56,520 nt of DNA from Amanita rubescens. Taxonomy: Eukaryota; Basidiomycota; Agaricomycetes; Agaricales; Amanitaceae. Made by a program: the position numbers and the translations under genes. The stretch spans positions 1 through 56,520 of the forward strand of contig WION01000336.1 in assembly GCA_015039365.1 (NCBI GenBank), given 5' to 3'. Position 1 is the stretch's first letter. Each line of letters starts with the position of its first letter. This document shows, in pieces, positions 11,001-22,431 of this stretch. Under the pieces are notes generated by a model, which saw only the letters and a program-made list of their open reading frames with translations, was not told the origin of the DNA and made no database searches.

Positions 11001-12330
11001 GTTTAACTCTTTGGCTCACGAGGTTCGCCAGAGCGAACGAGAGCACCGAATTTCAAAAGCACGCTTCCTTCGCACCAGCGGCTGGTCAATACCGAAGCAA
11101 CTGTCTAGAATTGAACGACGACAGCATCAGATCAGGGCTATCCGCCAGACTGTGGATGGATGTCATCCTCAAGTAGAGTCGAAGCCCGTTGTTGCCAGCG
11201 ACCCTGGGGTTCAATACATTATGGCAGAGTCAGAGAAATTCTCTGTGCACATTCCGACGTTTCTCCAACAGAATGTGGGTGATCCCGCCATCAAGGTGAA
11301 CAAATTTCCCCCTTCCTCAAGCCTCGCTCATACATCCACTACCGCAGAACTTTTACCCAAACCTGAAGCGATATCTTCTTCCTCGTGTTGTAGTGCAACA
11401 CCTGACGGAGGCCGAGTCTGTTGAAAATCTTGACGTCGGAGTAGCCTCCAACGGCGCTTTGGAAGATAATTTCGCGTTCTTAAAGAACGATAGCATTTAC
11501 GAGCATAAACGCGTTCATTTTCATTTCACTACTTACGATGCACGGCGTGGAACAGACATTGTGAATCCAGGGACGTCTCGTTGCAACGTTATGCTCCTTG
11601 CAGACGATGCCATGAACTCTTCTTGTCCTCATCGCTTTCGGTATGCCCGTGTCCTAGGTATATACCATGCAAATGTGATCTATACAGGACCTGTGGCACG
11701 GGATCATGAACCGCGCCGCATCGACTTTTTGTGGGTGCGATGGTTCGAAGTCGTCGATCCATTGTCTTCTGGATGGAGTAGCTTCAGATTGGACTCGGTT
11801 CGTTTTCCTCTGATGCACCAAAGCAGCTCTTTCGACTTTGTGGATCCAAGAGAAGTATTGCGGGGATGTCATATCATTCCTGCATTTGCTAAAGGCAGGC
11901 GACAAGCAAATGGGGATGGTGTATCACGTTGCGCAAAGGATAACGAAGATTATCACTTTTATTATGTTAGCCGGTGCGTTCGAGCTTGACGTGGTGATTT
12001 TGACTCTAATTTATTTAAATACCCAGCTTCTCTGACCGGGATCTTCTTATGCGCTATCACTGGGGCCAAGGCATCGGGCATCGCTATGCATTCACATCCA
12101 TGGCCACTTCCGAAAGTGATAGTATTCGTGATGAGGCAGAAGAGGCGGAATATCCAGATCTTCAGCTAGACGAGGATTCCGAAGATGCCAGCAATACGGA
12201 CGAGTCAAACAATTCGGAACTGAGCCTGGATGATCGAGATCCGGAGGGTTGGGAAGACATCGAGACCTCAGACAGTGGCAGTGACTCAGATTCTCCGAGT
12301 GAACGAGACTCGGAATCTGATGAGGATTAG
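8003..12330 (+). CDS. Plavaka-family transposase, copy 1 (11 exons)
   Basis: This is a DNA transposase of the Plavaka family (EnSpm/CACTA-related, abundant in Agaricomycetes). My exon model is 8003-8323, 8373-8408, 8458-9558, 9616-9845, 9902-10151, 10202-10368, 10417-10522, 10575-10979, 11032-11295, 11348-11973 and 12027-12330. The sum is 3810 nt, one open frame of 1269 aa. The N terminus has a CVCGRVFSTSQAFSYHQRSC zinc-finger-like motif. An Asp run, a basic patch and tandem ANK-S-E/K repeats (about 9040-9110) follow. The core includes CLCPRCLIPKDRVPNMGMKRD, VDLMHEVELGIWKA and LKTYKFHALGDY. The C-terminal tail is acidic and Ser-rich. The four exons of 230, 250, 167 and 106 nt match copy 2 exactly in length. 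Intron 6 begins with GC rather than GT at the conserved position. No stop or frameshift is seen, so it may be functional. I found no terminal inverted repeats for this copy. Confidence 0.85.
8324..8457 (+). repeat. Duplicated intron plus exon start inside the Plavaka gene
   Basis: Intron 1 (8324-8372) and intron 2 (8409-8457) are both 49 nt. Both are preceded by CAG, begin GTTAGA.CTCAT-like and end before the same exon start, GCCGCTGAA. The 36-nt exon between them therefore looks like the product of a tandem duplication of intron plus exon boundary. Confidence 0.7.
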
Positions 12331-13029
12331 CGTTACAAGTATGACGGGTTGCTTGCATTTGTAAGCCTTATCTTTAATTCTGTATAACCCGGTCCCAGAT
12401 GTCCATTTAGTAATTACGCTCGTCTTCTGTATGCTGTAAGTTTTATACACGATGGCTCTTGCAAAATTTGCTGACATGTGTTTATTGTGACTCAGTTCAT
12501 GCCTTCAACTGCACCAAATCCTTGAACGCTTGAAGCTTCTAGCATTCATGACATCGCCACTCGGAACATGACGAGAAGATGTGGAAGGTGAAAGGACATC
12601 TACTTGCCCTTCTCCGTTTCCTTCGAACTGTCAACGATGATATAGGTTACTCGTCGCTGGAAGATGCGAATGCGGAAAAGATCGAGTTGAAGGGTAGTTC
12701 TCTTGGAATTGATGCGTGATCGACGATCTTGATGTGATGGCGGGTGACCTATTGTGGTGTGTATCTATTTTAAACTTCCGCGACGTCGAAACGTCGTGTG
12801 CGTCACTGATGCTGCGCCTGTGTGTTATAAATGGCTATGTCGTGAATCACTAAGTTCTCCAATTATGTTTCACGTGAAGAGAGGTATATGTTATTTACAG
12901 GCGTCTTGAATGTGTAATTATTACAACTTGATAGTCCTCAAAGAACAAGATGAAGTTTAATAAATAACGGTGAACATAGTAGGGTATGTTATAGTTGGAT
13001 ATGGTACAGGATAATATTTTGATATTCAT
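12331..13029. other. 3' flank of Plavaka copy 1, no gene seen
   Basis: No open frame with recognisable content is present. The stretch is likely the 3' untranslated and internal non-coding part of the Plavaka copy 1 element. I looked for an inverted match to sequence left of 8003 and found none. Confidence 0.35.
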
Positions 13030-14243
13030 AGATCTGGTCGCATGTTCTGCAGTCCTATTCCTCCATCCTGTTGTGTTGGGCTCCTCTCCCCCTTCCACAT
13101 TCTGCACCACTGTATCTCCCTCGGACGCTGGTTAATCTTCGCCTTCATCAGCCACGTCCAACCACCGGCATTGTTTAAGGTCGAACATTGTGAAAGCCCA
13201 TCGACAGCCTCCATCATCAAATGGCTCTGCCAGCTTCGTACCAGGGAAAACGTGGAGAGTATAGCGCGAATAGTCGTCCTGGACCCCGCGGACGGTCCAG
13301 TGCCTCATATCCTCCTGGTCGTGCGCGTACGCTCCTCCCCTACTTGTCGTCATATCTATCAGCGGAACGAAACTCTTAACTCACATGATAACCCAGTACA
13401 CGTCCAGATCCTTTCGAAACACCTTTCCAATCGCGCTCGCCTTATCCCTCAGCGCCTGTCTAGTTCTCTCCACCGCTTCCCTCTCTTCTGAAGTCGGTAA
13501 GTCCCATCGGGGGTTCCAGTTATTGAACGCGTAGATGTGATGGTTGGACATCGTGACTGGTTGGCGCATGAGAGGATGTAGCAATAACGGTCGAGCGGGA
13601 GTAAGGGCGAGTGGGGTTTGCGAAGAGCGAAGACACGATTCGCGAAGCACAGGTGCAGGGGAATTGATGCGCTCGCCGACATAGCACATCCAAATTCGAC
13701 CTCGACATCGTCAGCGTCTCGAGTAATAACAGAGCATTTGTCAAAGACTCAAGACACATTGAGACAGGATTGCAGGAGATGAGTTGCAGTTGGAGGTTTT
13801 ATGACTCGGTAGCGACGTAGGATGGTTCTTCATCGGTTAGTTATCATTTGGGCCTGGTACGCGCTTCATCTCTCGCGTCCGTCTCATTGGTACTGAATCC
13901 CCTCTTAGTGCGTGCTTCTTCTGTCGTCCTCCAGTCTCAGTCTTTCGTTTGCGCGCATGTGGAAACGGGAGTTACGGAGTATGCTACGTGCGTGAAGTGT
14001 GGAGCCATGTATCCAGCCCTCACACAAATGCCCTGACGTGTTTAAACTCGGTACGTGCATCGTCTCCCGCAACGGTGATCGCGGACAGGACTGACATGAC
14101 TTTGATAGCGTCAGCCTGCCCTCAACCCAGCTATTGCCAAAGCGTACCCATATGCCGTCGAAGTCATGGCGCATCTCAAACTTGACGCAATGATATCCGG
14201 ACTCGTCACTCATCCTCTTCAAAATCACGGGAATGGGAACCAC
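13030..14243 (-). CDS. Possible hypothetical gene, exon structure unresolved
   Basis: Three minus-strand open frames have protein-like composition: 14243-13905 (contains GYHCVKFEMRHDFDGIWVRF), 13689-13381 (contains YAFNNWNPRWDLPTSEEREA) and 13353-13132 (contains WTVRGVQDDYSRYTLHVFPG). They could be exons of one small gene, but I could not find splice sites that join them in frame. No domain was recognised. They lie between the Plavaka copy 1 transposase and the degenerate copy of the acidic gene, so they may belong to the same element. It is weakly supported. Confidence 0.25.
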
Positions 14244-14384
14244 AAAGCTGACTCCCTCGTGGATTCAGGGAGGATGTTAGCCTTAGCTGCAAGCGTGATT
14301 GCGGTTATTGAACCAAAGACCGAGTGCATGCGGAATATCCTGTGGTAGTAGGTGTCTGGATCCAGATCGCGACGGCCCCCGGCG

Positions 14385-14526
14385 TGGTGAGCTTAGTAGA
14401 GGACAATGATGGCAGCAGTACAGCCTCCGAGTCACCACCATCTAGCACGATGACGGTTACGACGCCGACGAAGAGGATATATAGACCCTTCAGATCGTCA
14501 GCCCCGCTCCTCGTTCGCTTTCCATA
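14385..14526 (+). pseudogene. Degenerate copy of the Plavaka small acidic gene
   Basis: The stretch around 14435-14480 matches 28270-28316, the last exon of the small acidic gene in the second Plavaka element. Read in the matching frame it gives TTI, a stop where the other copy has Glu, then HDDGYDADEEDI, against TTIEHDEGYDADAED in the intact gene. The flanking Asp/Asn-rich sequence GAGGACAATGATGGC also corresponds. The in-frame TAG and loss of the surrounding frame make this a relic. Its position downstream of the copy 1 transposase mirrors the order in copy 2. Confidence 0.65.
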
Positions 14527-15111
14527 AACCACAAATTACAGGTGTGAATAATACAATTTAGACTTCAGACTGGCACCAGTAGGGGGCTACTGTATCAGAC
14601 AGGGTGGTACTGGCAACAGTAGCCATACTGGCTCACTGGCAGCCTGGTGCCAGGCCAGCCAGCCCCAAAACTAAAATGCTGATGAGTCTTGCAGACTCTT
14701 TTGTTACCGAAAATGATTGCTACTCGTCATGTTATCTTGCTATCAAATGTCCCAGTACTCATTGTAAATGCTTAGAATATACATGAACTTGAATACTATC
14801 CGTTCAATATAATGTGGCCGATTGTGTTGTGGTACTGTGATTAAGTACAAGTTAAACCAGTCGGGCAGTGACCGGCCTATTAATAATTGCCCGCCACTGC
14901 TGCTCTTTGCTCTCTCTTTGTCGCACACTTGTAACTGCAAATTGAATGCTTATACACTTGAATCTGGATCAAGACCCCCGCATCAACCTGCTCTCTCCAC
15001 CCTCTGCGCACACAGGTTGTACTCTTCGAGTTCTACGGTGCCCTTCAAGTTGCTCTTCTCCCGCCCCGTACTCGGAACTCCAAGGCCCACTGTCGCTCCT
15101 TTCATCCCACA
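14527..15111. other. Stretch without a supported gene
   Basis: Positions 14570-14665 contain short inverted and direct pieces (GGCACCAGTAG, CTACTGT, GGTACTGGCAACAGTAG, GGTGCCAGGCC). These suggest the end of a small inverted-repeat transposon, but I could not define its borders. The rest shows nothing. Confidence 0.3.
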
Positions 15112-16100
15112 ATGCCTCAGACGCTGGCCGAGCAGCCACGTCCCCAGTCCCGTCCCTCTCAGCCGGTGCTTCTCTCCTTCGCGGCCTTGATGAACTCCGC
15201 ACGGCCTCAATTCTCTCCTATGAGCGCAAGTTCCTCGCACGTCTCGACGGGATGGAAATGGGCTCAAGGGCAGCCCGTGGGTCGTTTTCGATGGACAGGG
15301 ATGTGGGGATTGGAGACGAAATGGTCAGGGTAACTGAGAGAAGGTATGACCGCTTCCTTCTCCTTCCATTCCTCGTATTCTTGCTTATTCTTCCCAATAG
15401 TTTCGTTCCGTTTCCCTGCCGACCCTGACAACTGGAGTACTACGTGTTTACCAGGCGAGTACCTGGTGCTTTGCTTTCTCTCAGAATGCTGACAACGTGT
15501 CGACGTTTAGACACGTGTGTAGAGTCGTACATGAGGATTTCATTCCTCCGAGTCACACGTACAAGAAGGGGATGGCCTTAGGGATGGCCTGCTTGGGTTA
15601 TCGATGGAGAGGGAACACGGATGGGTAGGAGGGACGAGGGGCAGCCTTGCTGAGACGAAGGTATGTTCTTCCTCGACGTTTTCTCCTCTTCCGCGCTAAC
15701 TGCTTTTCAGCTAAACGACAGTCGTTCGTTGTTCGATGGATGGCTTCAGCAGTCTCAGTCGTGGAGAGAGGCCGGGTGTGGAGAGGCAGGGTGTCACGGT
15801 GGATCACCTGCAATGCTGGAGTTGGATACCCTGTACCCAGAGGCATGAGGAAGAAACTGCGCAGGGAAACGGTGGATGGCTCAGATGTGGTAAGTGGGTA
15901 TTTCTTCTTTCTCTCTCATCAATACTGATCGACTGTCAGTGATTAAGTGCTCGTATGTCTACTATCGAAGACTAGTAGTAGACCTCACCTGGATTCTACA
16001 AGACGGCGCCAGGCTTGTGAGCACTGCGACAAGTTCGAGATGCAGCGGGAGATGGGATCGGGCGTAATATCTTGCGCGCAAGCAAAAGGTACGTGTTCTT
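15112..16100 (+). pseudogene. Unrecognised decayed gene with intron-like breaks
   Basis: Open segments are separated by plausible splice donors. One contains GLDELRTASILSYERKFLARLDGME and ends at a GTATGACC donor near 15343. Another, at about 15600-15660, ends at GTATGTTC. A third begins after TTTTCAG at about 15710 (LNDSRSLFDGWLQQSQ). The first two donor-flanking segments resemble each other (ATGGACAGGGATGTGGGGA versus ATGGAGAGGGAACACGGATG), which suggests an internal duplication. No domain was recognised and no single frame spans the exons. Treat it as a gene remnant of unknown function. Confidence 0.25.
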
Positions 16101-16289
16101 TACCTTTCTTTATATACTTATCGACATGTCTAGGTGTTCTCAGTTCAGACTATCAACGACGGGGACTCAGAAGCGCGTCCTGAAGATAATTCTTGCACAT
16201 CAAGTGGCATACGAGAGGGGAATGATGGACAGACTCTGGGTTGCCCATCAGGCATCCCTTTCTCATTTCGGAAACAAGTCTTATCATTA

Positions 16290-18235
16290 CCCGTACCACC
16301 CGTGCGGGTTAGCCATACCCGTTTTATTTCCCTATAACCGCGTAAATGGCTATAGTCCTGCCGAAAATGAAGGAAATGACGCCTTGACCTCAGAATATGG
16401 CGTCGTTATTGGGATCGGTATGTGCTTTTTGATCGGCGTCGATTCTTTCTAACCCGTTTTTGTAGATCTGGGGGGTTCTAGATGTGGTTGAATAAATCTT
16501 ACTGACAGAGTCCTCTCGATCTAACAGCTACTGTTGCGTTGGGTACGTTTCTACTTCCATGCCAACCGGTGATACTAATTCTTCTCCAGTCTTCAACGAA
16601 AGGGTCAGGTAGAAATTATCGCCAATGACCGGGGTAACCGTATCACTCCTTCCTGGGTCAGCTTTACCGACGAGGAATGACTGTAAATTCATTTGTCGAA
16701 ACACCGCCGCTTTCACTGATCCCGCTCCCTAGTGTTGGTGACAGCGCGAAGAAAGCTTTCCATTCCAACCCTGAGAACACGATCTTTGACGCAAAACGGC
16801 TAATCGGTCGCCTCATGGATGACGACGATGGGGGGGGGACATGGAACACTGGCCATTCAAGTTATTGAAAGAAGGGCAAGCCCTCCATCACCCTCAAACA
16901 CAAGGGTCTCGACCGCAACTTTGTACGTTTTTTCTTGAACATTCCAAGCTACTTTCTCACTTTACGACAGACGCCTGAAGAAATAAGCGCTATGGTCCTG
17001 TCAAAAATGAAGGAAATTGCTGAGGCTTATCTCGGTGAAAGGTCACCCATGCCGTTGTCACCGTACCAGCCTGTGGGTGTCATAACGCGACTGTGGTGCT
17101 ATTGACTAACTCCGCTTTTTAGACTTCAACGACGCTCAGCGCCATGCAACGAAGGATGCAGGATCGATCGCTGGTCTCAACGTCCTCCGTGTCATCGATG
17201 AGCCTACCGCCATTTCTATCGCCTACGGTCTTAACAAGAAGAAGGGCGAACCCCAGATCATCAATTACGATCTCGGTGGTGGTACCTTTGATGTTTCCCT
17301 CCTCCCGATCGACGACAGTGTCTTTGAGGTCTTGGCAACTGTTGGTGACACTCACCTCGGTGGTGAAGATTTCGACAATCGTGTAATGGACTGCTTGATC
17401 AAAAGCTATAAGAAGACAGGTACCGATGTCACCAAGAATCTCCGAGCTCTTGGCAAGCTTAAGCACGAAGTCCAAAAGGTCAACCGTACCCTCTGGTCAA
17501 CAGAACGTTAGGATCGAGATCGAAAGCTTCGAGACGGGAATGACTTCTTGGAGACCCTCATGTGCGTTAAGTTTGAGGAACTCAACATGGACCTTGAAAC
17601 CTGTTGAGCAGGTTCTCAAGGATGCCAACGTTAAGGAGGATGTCGACAAAGTCGTCTTTGTCGGTGGTTCGACTCGTATCCCCAACGTTCAGCAACTCAA
17701 GGACTACATCAGAAAGGAATCCTCCAAGGGTATCAACCCCGACGAGGCCATTGCGTATGGCGTGGCCGTCCAGGATGCTATCCTTGCTGGTGACGAAGAC
17801 TACCGGTGGTGTCCTCAAGTTGATTCCTTGCAGTACCGTCATTCCCACCCGCAAGGGCCAAATGTGAGTAACCATGCACCGTAGTGTGTTCCTTGCTGAC
17901 AGCTTCTCGACAGCCGCCGACAATTAACCCACCGTCATTATGCAAGTCTTCGAGGATGAACGTTCACTCACAAGGACAACTTGCTTCGAACTCACCAATG
18001 CTCCTCAAATGAAGTCACGTTCGAAACCAGTGCCAACGGTATCTTGAAGATCTCGGCCGCCGACAAGGGAACGTGAGTCCTTTGTTTCATCTTATAATGG
18101 CGTCCATCTAACATGTTCGCAGAGGTAAATCCGAGAGTTTTACGATCAAGAATGAAGGGATGTCCTCGGCAAGAAGAAATTGGGCGCATGGTCGCTGGGG
18201 CTGGCAATTCGCAACGGAAGGTGAGGCTCAATGCA
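16290..18235 (+). pseudogene. ER HSP70 chaperone (BiP/Kar2-type) pseudogene
   Basis: HSP70 chaperones of the BiP type fold proteins in the ER. The order of recognisable blocks is correct: EYGVVIGI (16388-16411), an intron, then [144 protein letters not shown], the string [21 protein letters not shown], and finally FETSANGILKISAADKGT with part of the following segment. Introns are retained, so it is a duplicated gene and not a processed copy. Frameshifts and stops are frequent (for example in the first 400 bases and near 17509). The usual DLGTTYSCVG is replaced by DLGGSRCG plus a stop. The C-terminal lid and ER-retention signal are missing. It cannot make a chaperone. Confidence 0.9.
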
Positions 18236-18385
18236 AGCGCACCGAGGTGCTCAACTCTCTATTGTCATTCATTTAAAGTCTCAAAATGGTGGCTTGTTTC
18301 AGATCGATTAATCCCATATCTGGTTTGTGCTATCGAAAAAGATGGGAGTCAGCACGAGTTCCTCGGCTGTATCTACGTCTAGCAC

Positions 18386-19248
18386 GTGTTGCGCCACTCG
18401 GGAAGGATGGAGACGCAACAGTCGTTGTTCGGCGCATCTACCATTACGCATTCTACTAGCGGATCTCCGAGCTTTGCAGCAGGGCTTAAGCGGCCACCCT
18501 CGACGGAGGGCTACGATAGGAAGAGAGACGAGAGTTGTGAACGCGGCGGAGGTGGACCTAGTGTGGATCACGGCGGCGGGGGGATGAGAGAGATGTCGCC
18601 TGTCAGGCTTGAACGCGGTTGGATGGGTGATAGGGACTATGACCGTGACAGGAATAGAAAGCGCAACCGTAGGGACTGGGATCGAGAAACAGATAGGGAT
18701 GGTGAGCTAGGGGGGCGCGGAGATTTGGATTGCCTGCCAGGCCTCCGCCGCGAAGGAGGCAACACCGTTCCGAGTCACCTGGTTGGGAAAGGGAAAGAAG
18801 GGGCGAAGAGAAAAAGAAGAGAAGCGCAGGCCTTCTCTCCACAACGAAGTTAGATCTTGGTTCATTGGAGAGCTTCCTGCCGCTTCTTACTTCGATACCG
18901 ATCAGGGGGACGACATACCAGGGGAGGACGCAAGACTCGCCTCCCTTCCGAGAACGCGAACGCGAACGCTCATATTGTACGGGAGGGCCATCGTCGGGTC
19001 CCTCGTCTCCACCTCCCAGATGTCATGGCAGTCACCACTCTGATGGCCACTGCTACGCTGGACCAATTGCTTCCTCCTTTCTCATAGCGTGCCGACTTCG
19101 ACGAGTCGCCGGGGCTATCTCTGACACCCCAGCCAAGATGATCTTCCACTATGCTGGTCGAACCATTGAAGTGGAAGCACCGCGCGGCACGCTCTTCGGA
19201 CTCCGATGTGTATTCGAGCAACTCCAGTCAAAGCTCAATAAACCATAA
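18386..19248 (+). pseudogene. Decayed Arg/Asp/Pro-rich regulatory-type gene
   Basis: The first frame (18386-18850) encodes a low-complexity protein with the string RDYDRDRNRKRNRRDWDRETDRD. The next frames continue with Pro/Ser-rich text (FRERERERSYCTGGPSSGPSSPPPR). The text jumps between frames: phrases such as ASYFDTDQGDDIPG and TQDSPPFRERERE sit in different frames a few bases apart. It looks like a frameshifted copy of a large, disordered nuclear protein. I cannot name the family. Confidence 0.4.
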
Positions 19249-19859
19249 AGTCCTTGGCACCAGTTAATGATCCCCTCCTTCGCCAATACCATTCAAGAAG
19301 CTCAAGCTTGAAGTCCATTAATGCCACGCCACTGCCAACAGGTCTGAGGACCTAATGCTGCCATCCTCTTGCCCTCCAAGCAAGACTCTTCAACTTCTCA
19401 ATCTCCTATTTCGGAGCGTAAATCTCTCGGTTCATCTAAACTTCCACTTCCACCAATCTGTGCGATTTCTCTAGGTGATAAGCTACCTCCTGGCCCCATG
19501 GCAACCTGGGGGTGATCATTACATTATCAGCATCTACTAGGACAATGATGGCTACAATGCTGATGTGGAGGGCAACTTTGTACTTCAGATGTGCCATGTT
19601 TCAATAGTGTTCAATGGCTGCAACAGTGTTCTTCCGTCTGGTGCTACTAGTATAATATTATTACCATTTTTGAGTAGAAGTTGCCAACATTGACAAAACT
19701 GACATTTGGATGACTTGGTTCTGTTTCAGGGAGAAGCCACCAACACACTTTCAGTGACTTCTTAATCTACTACTAATGACTCTCAGTGGTGCTGTCTGAC
19801 TTGAAGGCAGGACAGCAAATGCACTAGTATGGAACAACACTGGATGTTACATATTTTAA
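19249..19859. other. AT-rich intergenic stretch
   Basis: No gene is seen. It leads into the satellite-like repeat array that starts at about 19861. Confidence 0.4.
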
Positions 19860-19860
19860 G

Positions 19861-20170
19861 ACCTGATAATGTCTTAACATAGCTGCTGCAGAGTGGAATT
19901 CATTGATTGCATCTCACAAGAATGTCAAGGAATGTATCAGTGGGTGGCCACTGGCCATTCAATAAAGTTCAGATAAAAAGACTGTAAGACCTGATAATGC
20001 CATATGCAGCTGCAGCAGAATGAGAATTGTTGATAACTTTTTACAAGACTGTCATACAATTTATCTGTGGGAGATCCCTTGATACAATTTAGATATATCA
20101 ATTGTAAGCCCTGGTAATATCTTATATAGCACTTGCAGACTGGAATTCATTGATCAAATCCTACAAATAA
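19861..20170 (+). repeat. AT-rich tandem repeat array (about 120-125 bp unit), left part
   Basis: Units begin at about 19861, 19986 and 20106 with GACCTGATAATG or a variant, followed by TAT.TAGC....GCAGA.TGGAATTCATTGAT and a more variable second half. The third unit is cut after about 65 bp, where the Plavaka inverted repeat starts. The missing half is found at 28688-28746, and another unit starts at about 28747. Confidence 0.7.
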
Positions 20171-20196
20171 CATCAACAAAAGGTCCCGGCAATTGC
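20171..20196 (+). repeat. Left terminal inverted repeat of the Plavaka element
   Basis: It begins CATCAACAAAAGGTCCCGG and pairs with 28662-28687 on the other strand at 23 of 26 positions. The sequence just inside (20210-20250) contains GTCATAATCGGATCTGCGAT, a motif repeated near the right end. Confidence 0.85.
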
Positions 20197-20483
20197 ATTC
20201 CCGAATTTCCGATTTTAATCCGTCATAATCGGATCTGCGATTATCGGTACTGGGTTTTTGATTACAATAGGGCCTGCCTAGCTCGCCAGTATTCTTTTTG
20301 CAATCCAGAATCACATTATAATCATTGCTACCTCGTAATACAATCTTATGCAATGCTGCTCTAGGACTCATCAAAACAGTTGATTTTAATCTAAGCACAT
20401 TCATATTGCAATGAATTTACAATAAACACGAATCGATTCTAATCAGTCCCAAGAATGAAATTACTCCCGCTTCTGCTGCTCTG

Positions 20484-22431
20484 CTATTTCTTGCGTTTTG
20501 AACTTCTCGTCGCGCGTCGATTCTCCGCGTCCTTTGCATTGGCTACCGGAACGGTGGCTTTCTTCGACTTCTTGGACTTCGGCTTCGGGGACGCCGGTGG
20601 AGACGGTGTAAGCGGCCCCGGCGAGAACGGATCCCGAGGAGGCACAGAGGAGTTGACATTGGAGGTCCGAGGGCGTTTCCCAGCCGTAGACTGTGGTCCT
20701 CGAGGATGCGGCTGTCGTTGCTCAGCTTCTGGTTGCTGTTGTCGAGGTGGCGACGGCGGAGGGCGCGCCGGCGGTTCTTCGTCCGGTTCCGGTTGTTGTT
20801 GAGGTGGCGACGGCGGAGGGCGCGCCGGTGGTTCTTCGTCCGGTTCCGGTTGTTGTTGAGGTGGCGATGGCGGAGGGCGCGCCGGTGGTTCTTCGTCCGG
20901 TTCCGGTTGTTGTTGAGGTGGCGACGGCGGAGGGCGCGCTGGCGGTTCTTCGTCCAGTTCCGGTTGCTGTTGAGGTGGCGACGACGCTCGCTCTGGGCGT
21001 CGGGGCAGGGGGCGCGGCTGAGGGGGGCCTACGTTCGAACTCTCTAGATTCTTCTTTCTGTTGGCGCGCTCCGTGAAATAGTCCCCACCGCCTGCCTTGG
21101 GCAAACGCGTGATCTTCTGTCCGTTTTGTTTGGATTGGAGCCCAGGCACGTTTCTGTTGTTATCGTGAATACCTAGAAGCAGTTAAAGACGGAACTTACT
21201 CTCTCCACCAAGCTAGAGTAGCTTCTGCCCAAGATTTATCAAATTCCTCGTTAGGTTGGCGTGTCGGCGCTTCTTCATCTAATAGTTCGAGAATGCAATA
21301 GTAGAAATCGTCCAAGCGGAAGTTGATGTCTTCTTCTCCAAACAATGGAGAGGCACTTAAAGCCCAGCGTGCCTCATGCAAGTTAGGTAAGTAATTGAAT
21401 ATGTTGCATATACGTACTAGGATTGCGGCATAGCCAATCGTTTCAGGCGTTGGCGCAGGTAGCCTGCTATTCTTCTGTCCACGCGAGCTCCGGCCCTTGG
21501 TCTTATTTTGAAGCGCGCTTGATGGTCCAGAGAAAACATGACGGTAAACCCGTAAAAGAAAGTGTCCTTGAAGAAGTCCCTGCTTCGGGTTCTCCGGGTC
21601 ATACTTTGATTCGTCATAACAAAAGACCGGCCAGTCGAACGCGTTTATATTGATGTCGCCGGCCAATACATGCGCGCGGAACGCCCTTGAAATAGTTAAT
21701 CATCGCATATAGTGACTGTAATTGACAGGACAGTACTCTCGATCCTTCTCAAATTCAGGTAAAAGATCCATTGGGCATAGTAATCGTGAAAGGACGTTGC
21801 TATACCAGCCCCATTGAGTCTCTTTGACGCCTTCGCTTGCCATTCGAACGAAGTAGTCGATCCTATTCACATTTGGACCCGAAGGGATGATGTATTCCGG
21901 TAAGCATTGTTTGATACGAAACGCGTCTTGGCTCTTGACGCTACTAATTGACCTTTGCAACTGATGGTATACGAAAGTCACTTCACGTTCGGACCATATA
22001 CCGGAGTCAGAGCATACTGCATTAATGAAGCCTGTTATGTCGTCGACCTGGTTCAAATAGTCCCGGAAGCCATCATCGAGTTCCATTATCTTCTCGAAAA
22101 GTTCCATTCGATAGTATTGCTCTCTATATTTCATCTCAATCCAAGTTAATTATTGCGCATATATTCAGCACTTACGCGTTTTGAGGCGGTCCAGGCTGCT
22201 CGAGGCTCGCAGCGAAGATGTCACCTACGGTTAAAATAGGGTTTATCCCCAAGGAATCCAGCGCGCTGCCAGAGTTAATCGCTTCAGCTCCCTTACGTGT
22301 ACGGCCCGTCAGTAAATGAATAAGTGAGAATCATTGATTACTCACCCTCCTTCTGATGCCGTATCGTTACTTGAGCCTGAGCTTTGACCGTGGTCGTCCG
22401 AGGAGGAATGGCCAGCGTCCGAGGGGCCCAT
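20484..22431 (-). CDS. DUF6698-domain protein carried by the Plavaka element (5 exons)
   Basis: The exon model is 22431-22346, 22265-22176, 22123-21737, 21685-21200 and 21153-20484. It sums to 1719 nt, an open frame of 572 aa. The conserved core is GDININAFDWPVFCYDESKYDP followed by the segments GLLQGHFLLRVYRHVFSGPSSAL, PETIGYAAILVRICNIF and FRLDDFYYCILELLD, then a Trp-rich end (LAWWRE). This is the pattern of DUF6698, a fungal domain of unknown function common in Agaricomycetes. After the domain comes a long disordered tail with four copies of a 19-residue Pro/Gln/Asp/Glu unit and a Lys-rich C terminus that could be a nuclear signal. The gene is divergent from the transposase and lies wholly between the inverted repeats. 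The start Met is the first one consistent with the phase; it is less certain than the rest. Confidence 0.8.
20747..20985 (-). repeat. 57-bp coding minisatellite, about four units
   Basis: Units start at about 20747, 20804, 20861 and 20918 with GTGGCGACGGCGGAGGGC. They differ by one to four bases and encode the repeated PPQQQPEPDEEPPARPPPS peptide in the DUF6698 protein. The 57-bp period preserves the frame. Confidence 0.9.

Noticed and set aside
8003..14530. Terminal inverted repeats for Plavaka copy 1
   Set aside because: I looked for the AAAGGTC-type ends and for other inverted matches around 5-8 kb and 12.3-15 kb and found nothing convincing.
20693..21076. Plus-strand Val/Ala/Arg-rich frames of 110-127 aa
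   Set aside because: They are shadows of the 57-bp minisatellite in the minus-strand DUF6698 gene; a 57-bp period keeps all frames open.
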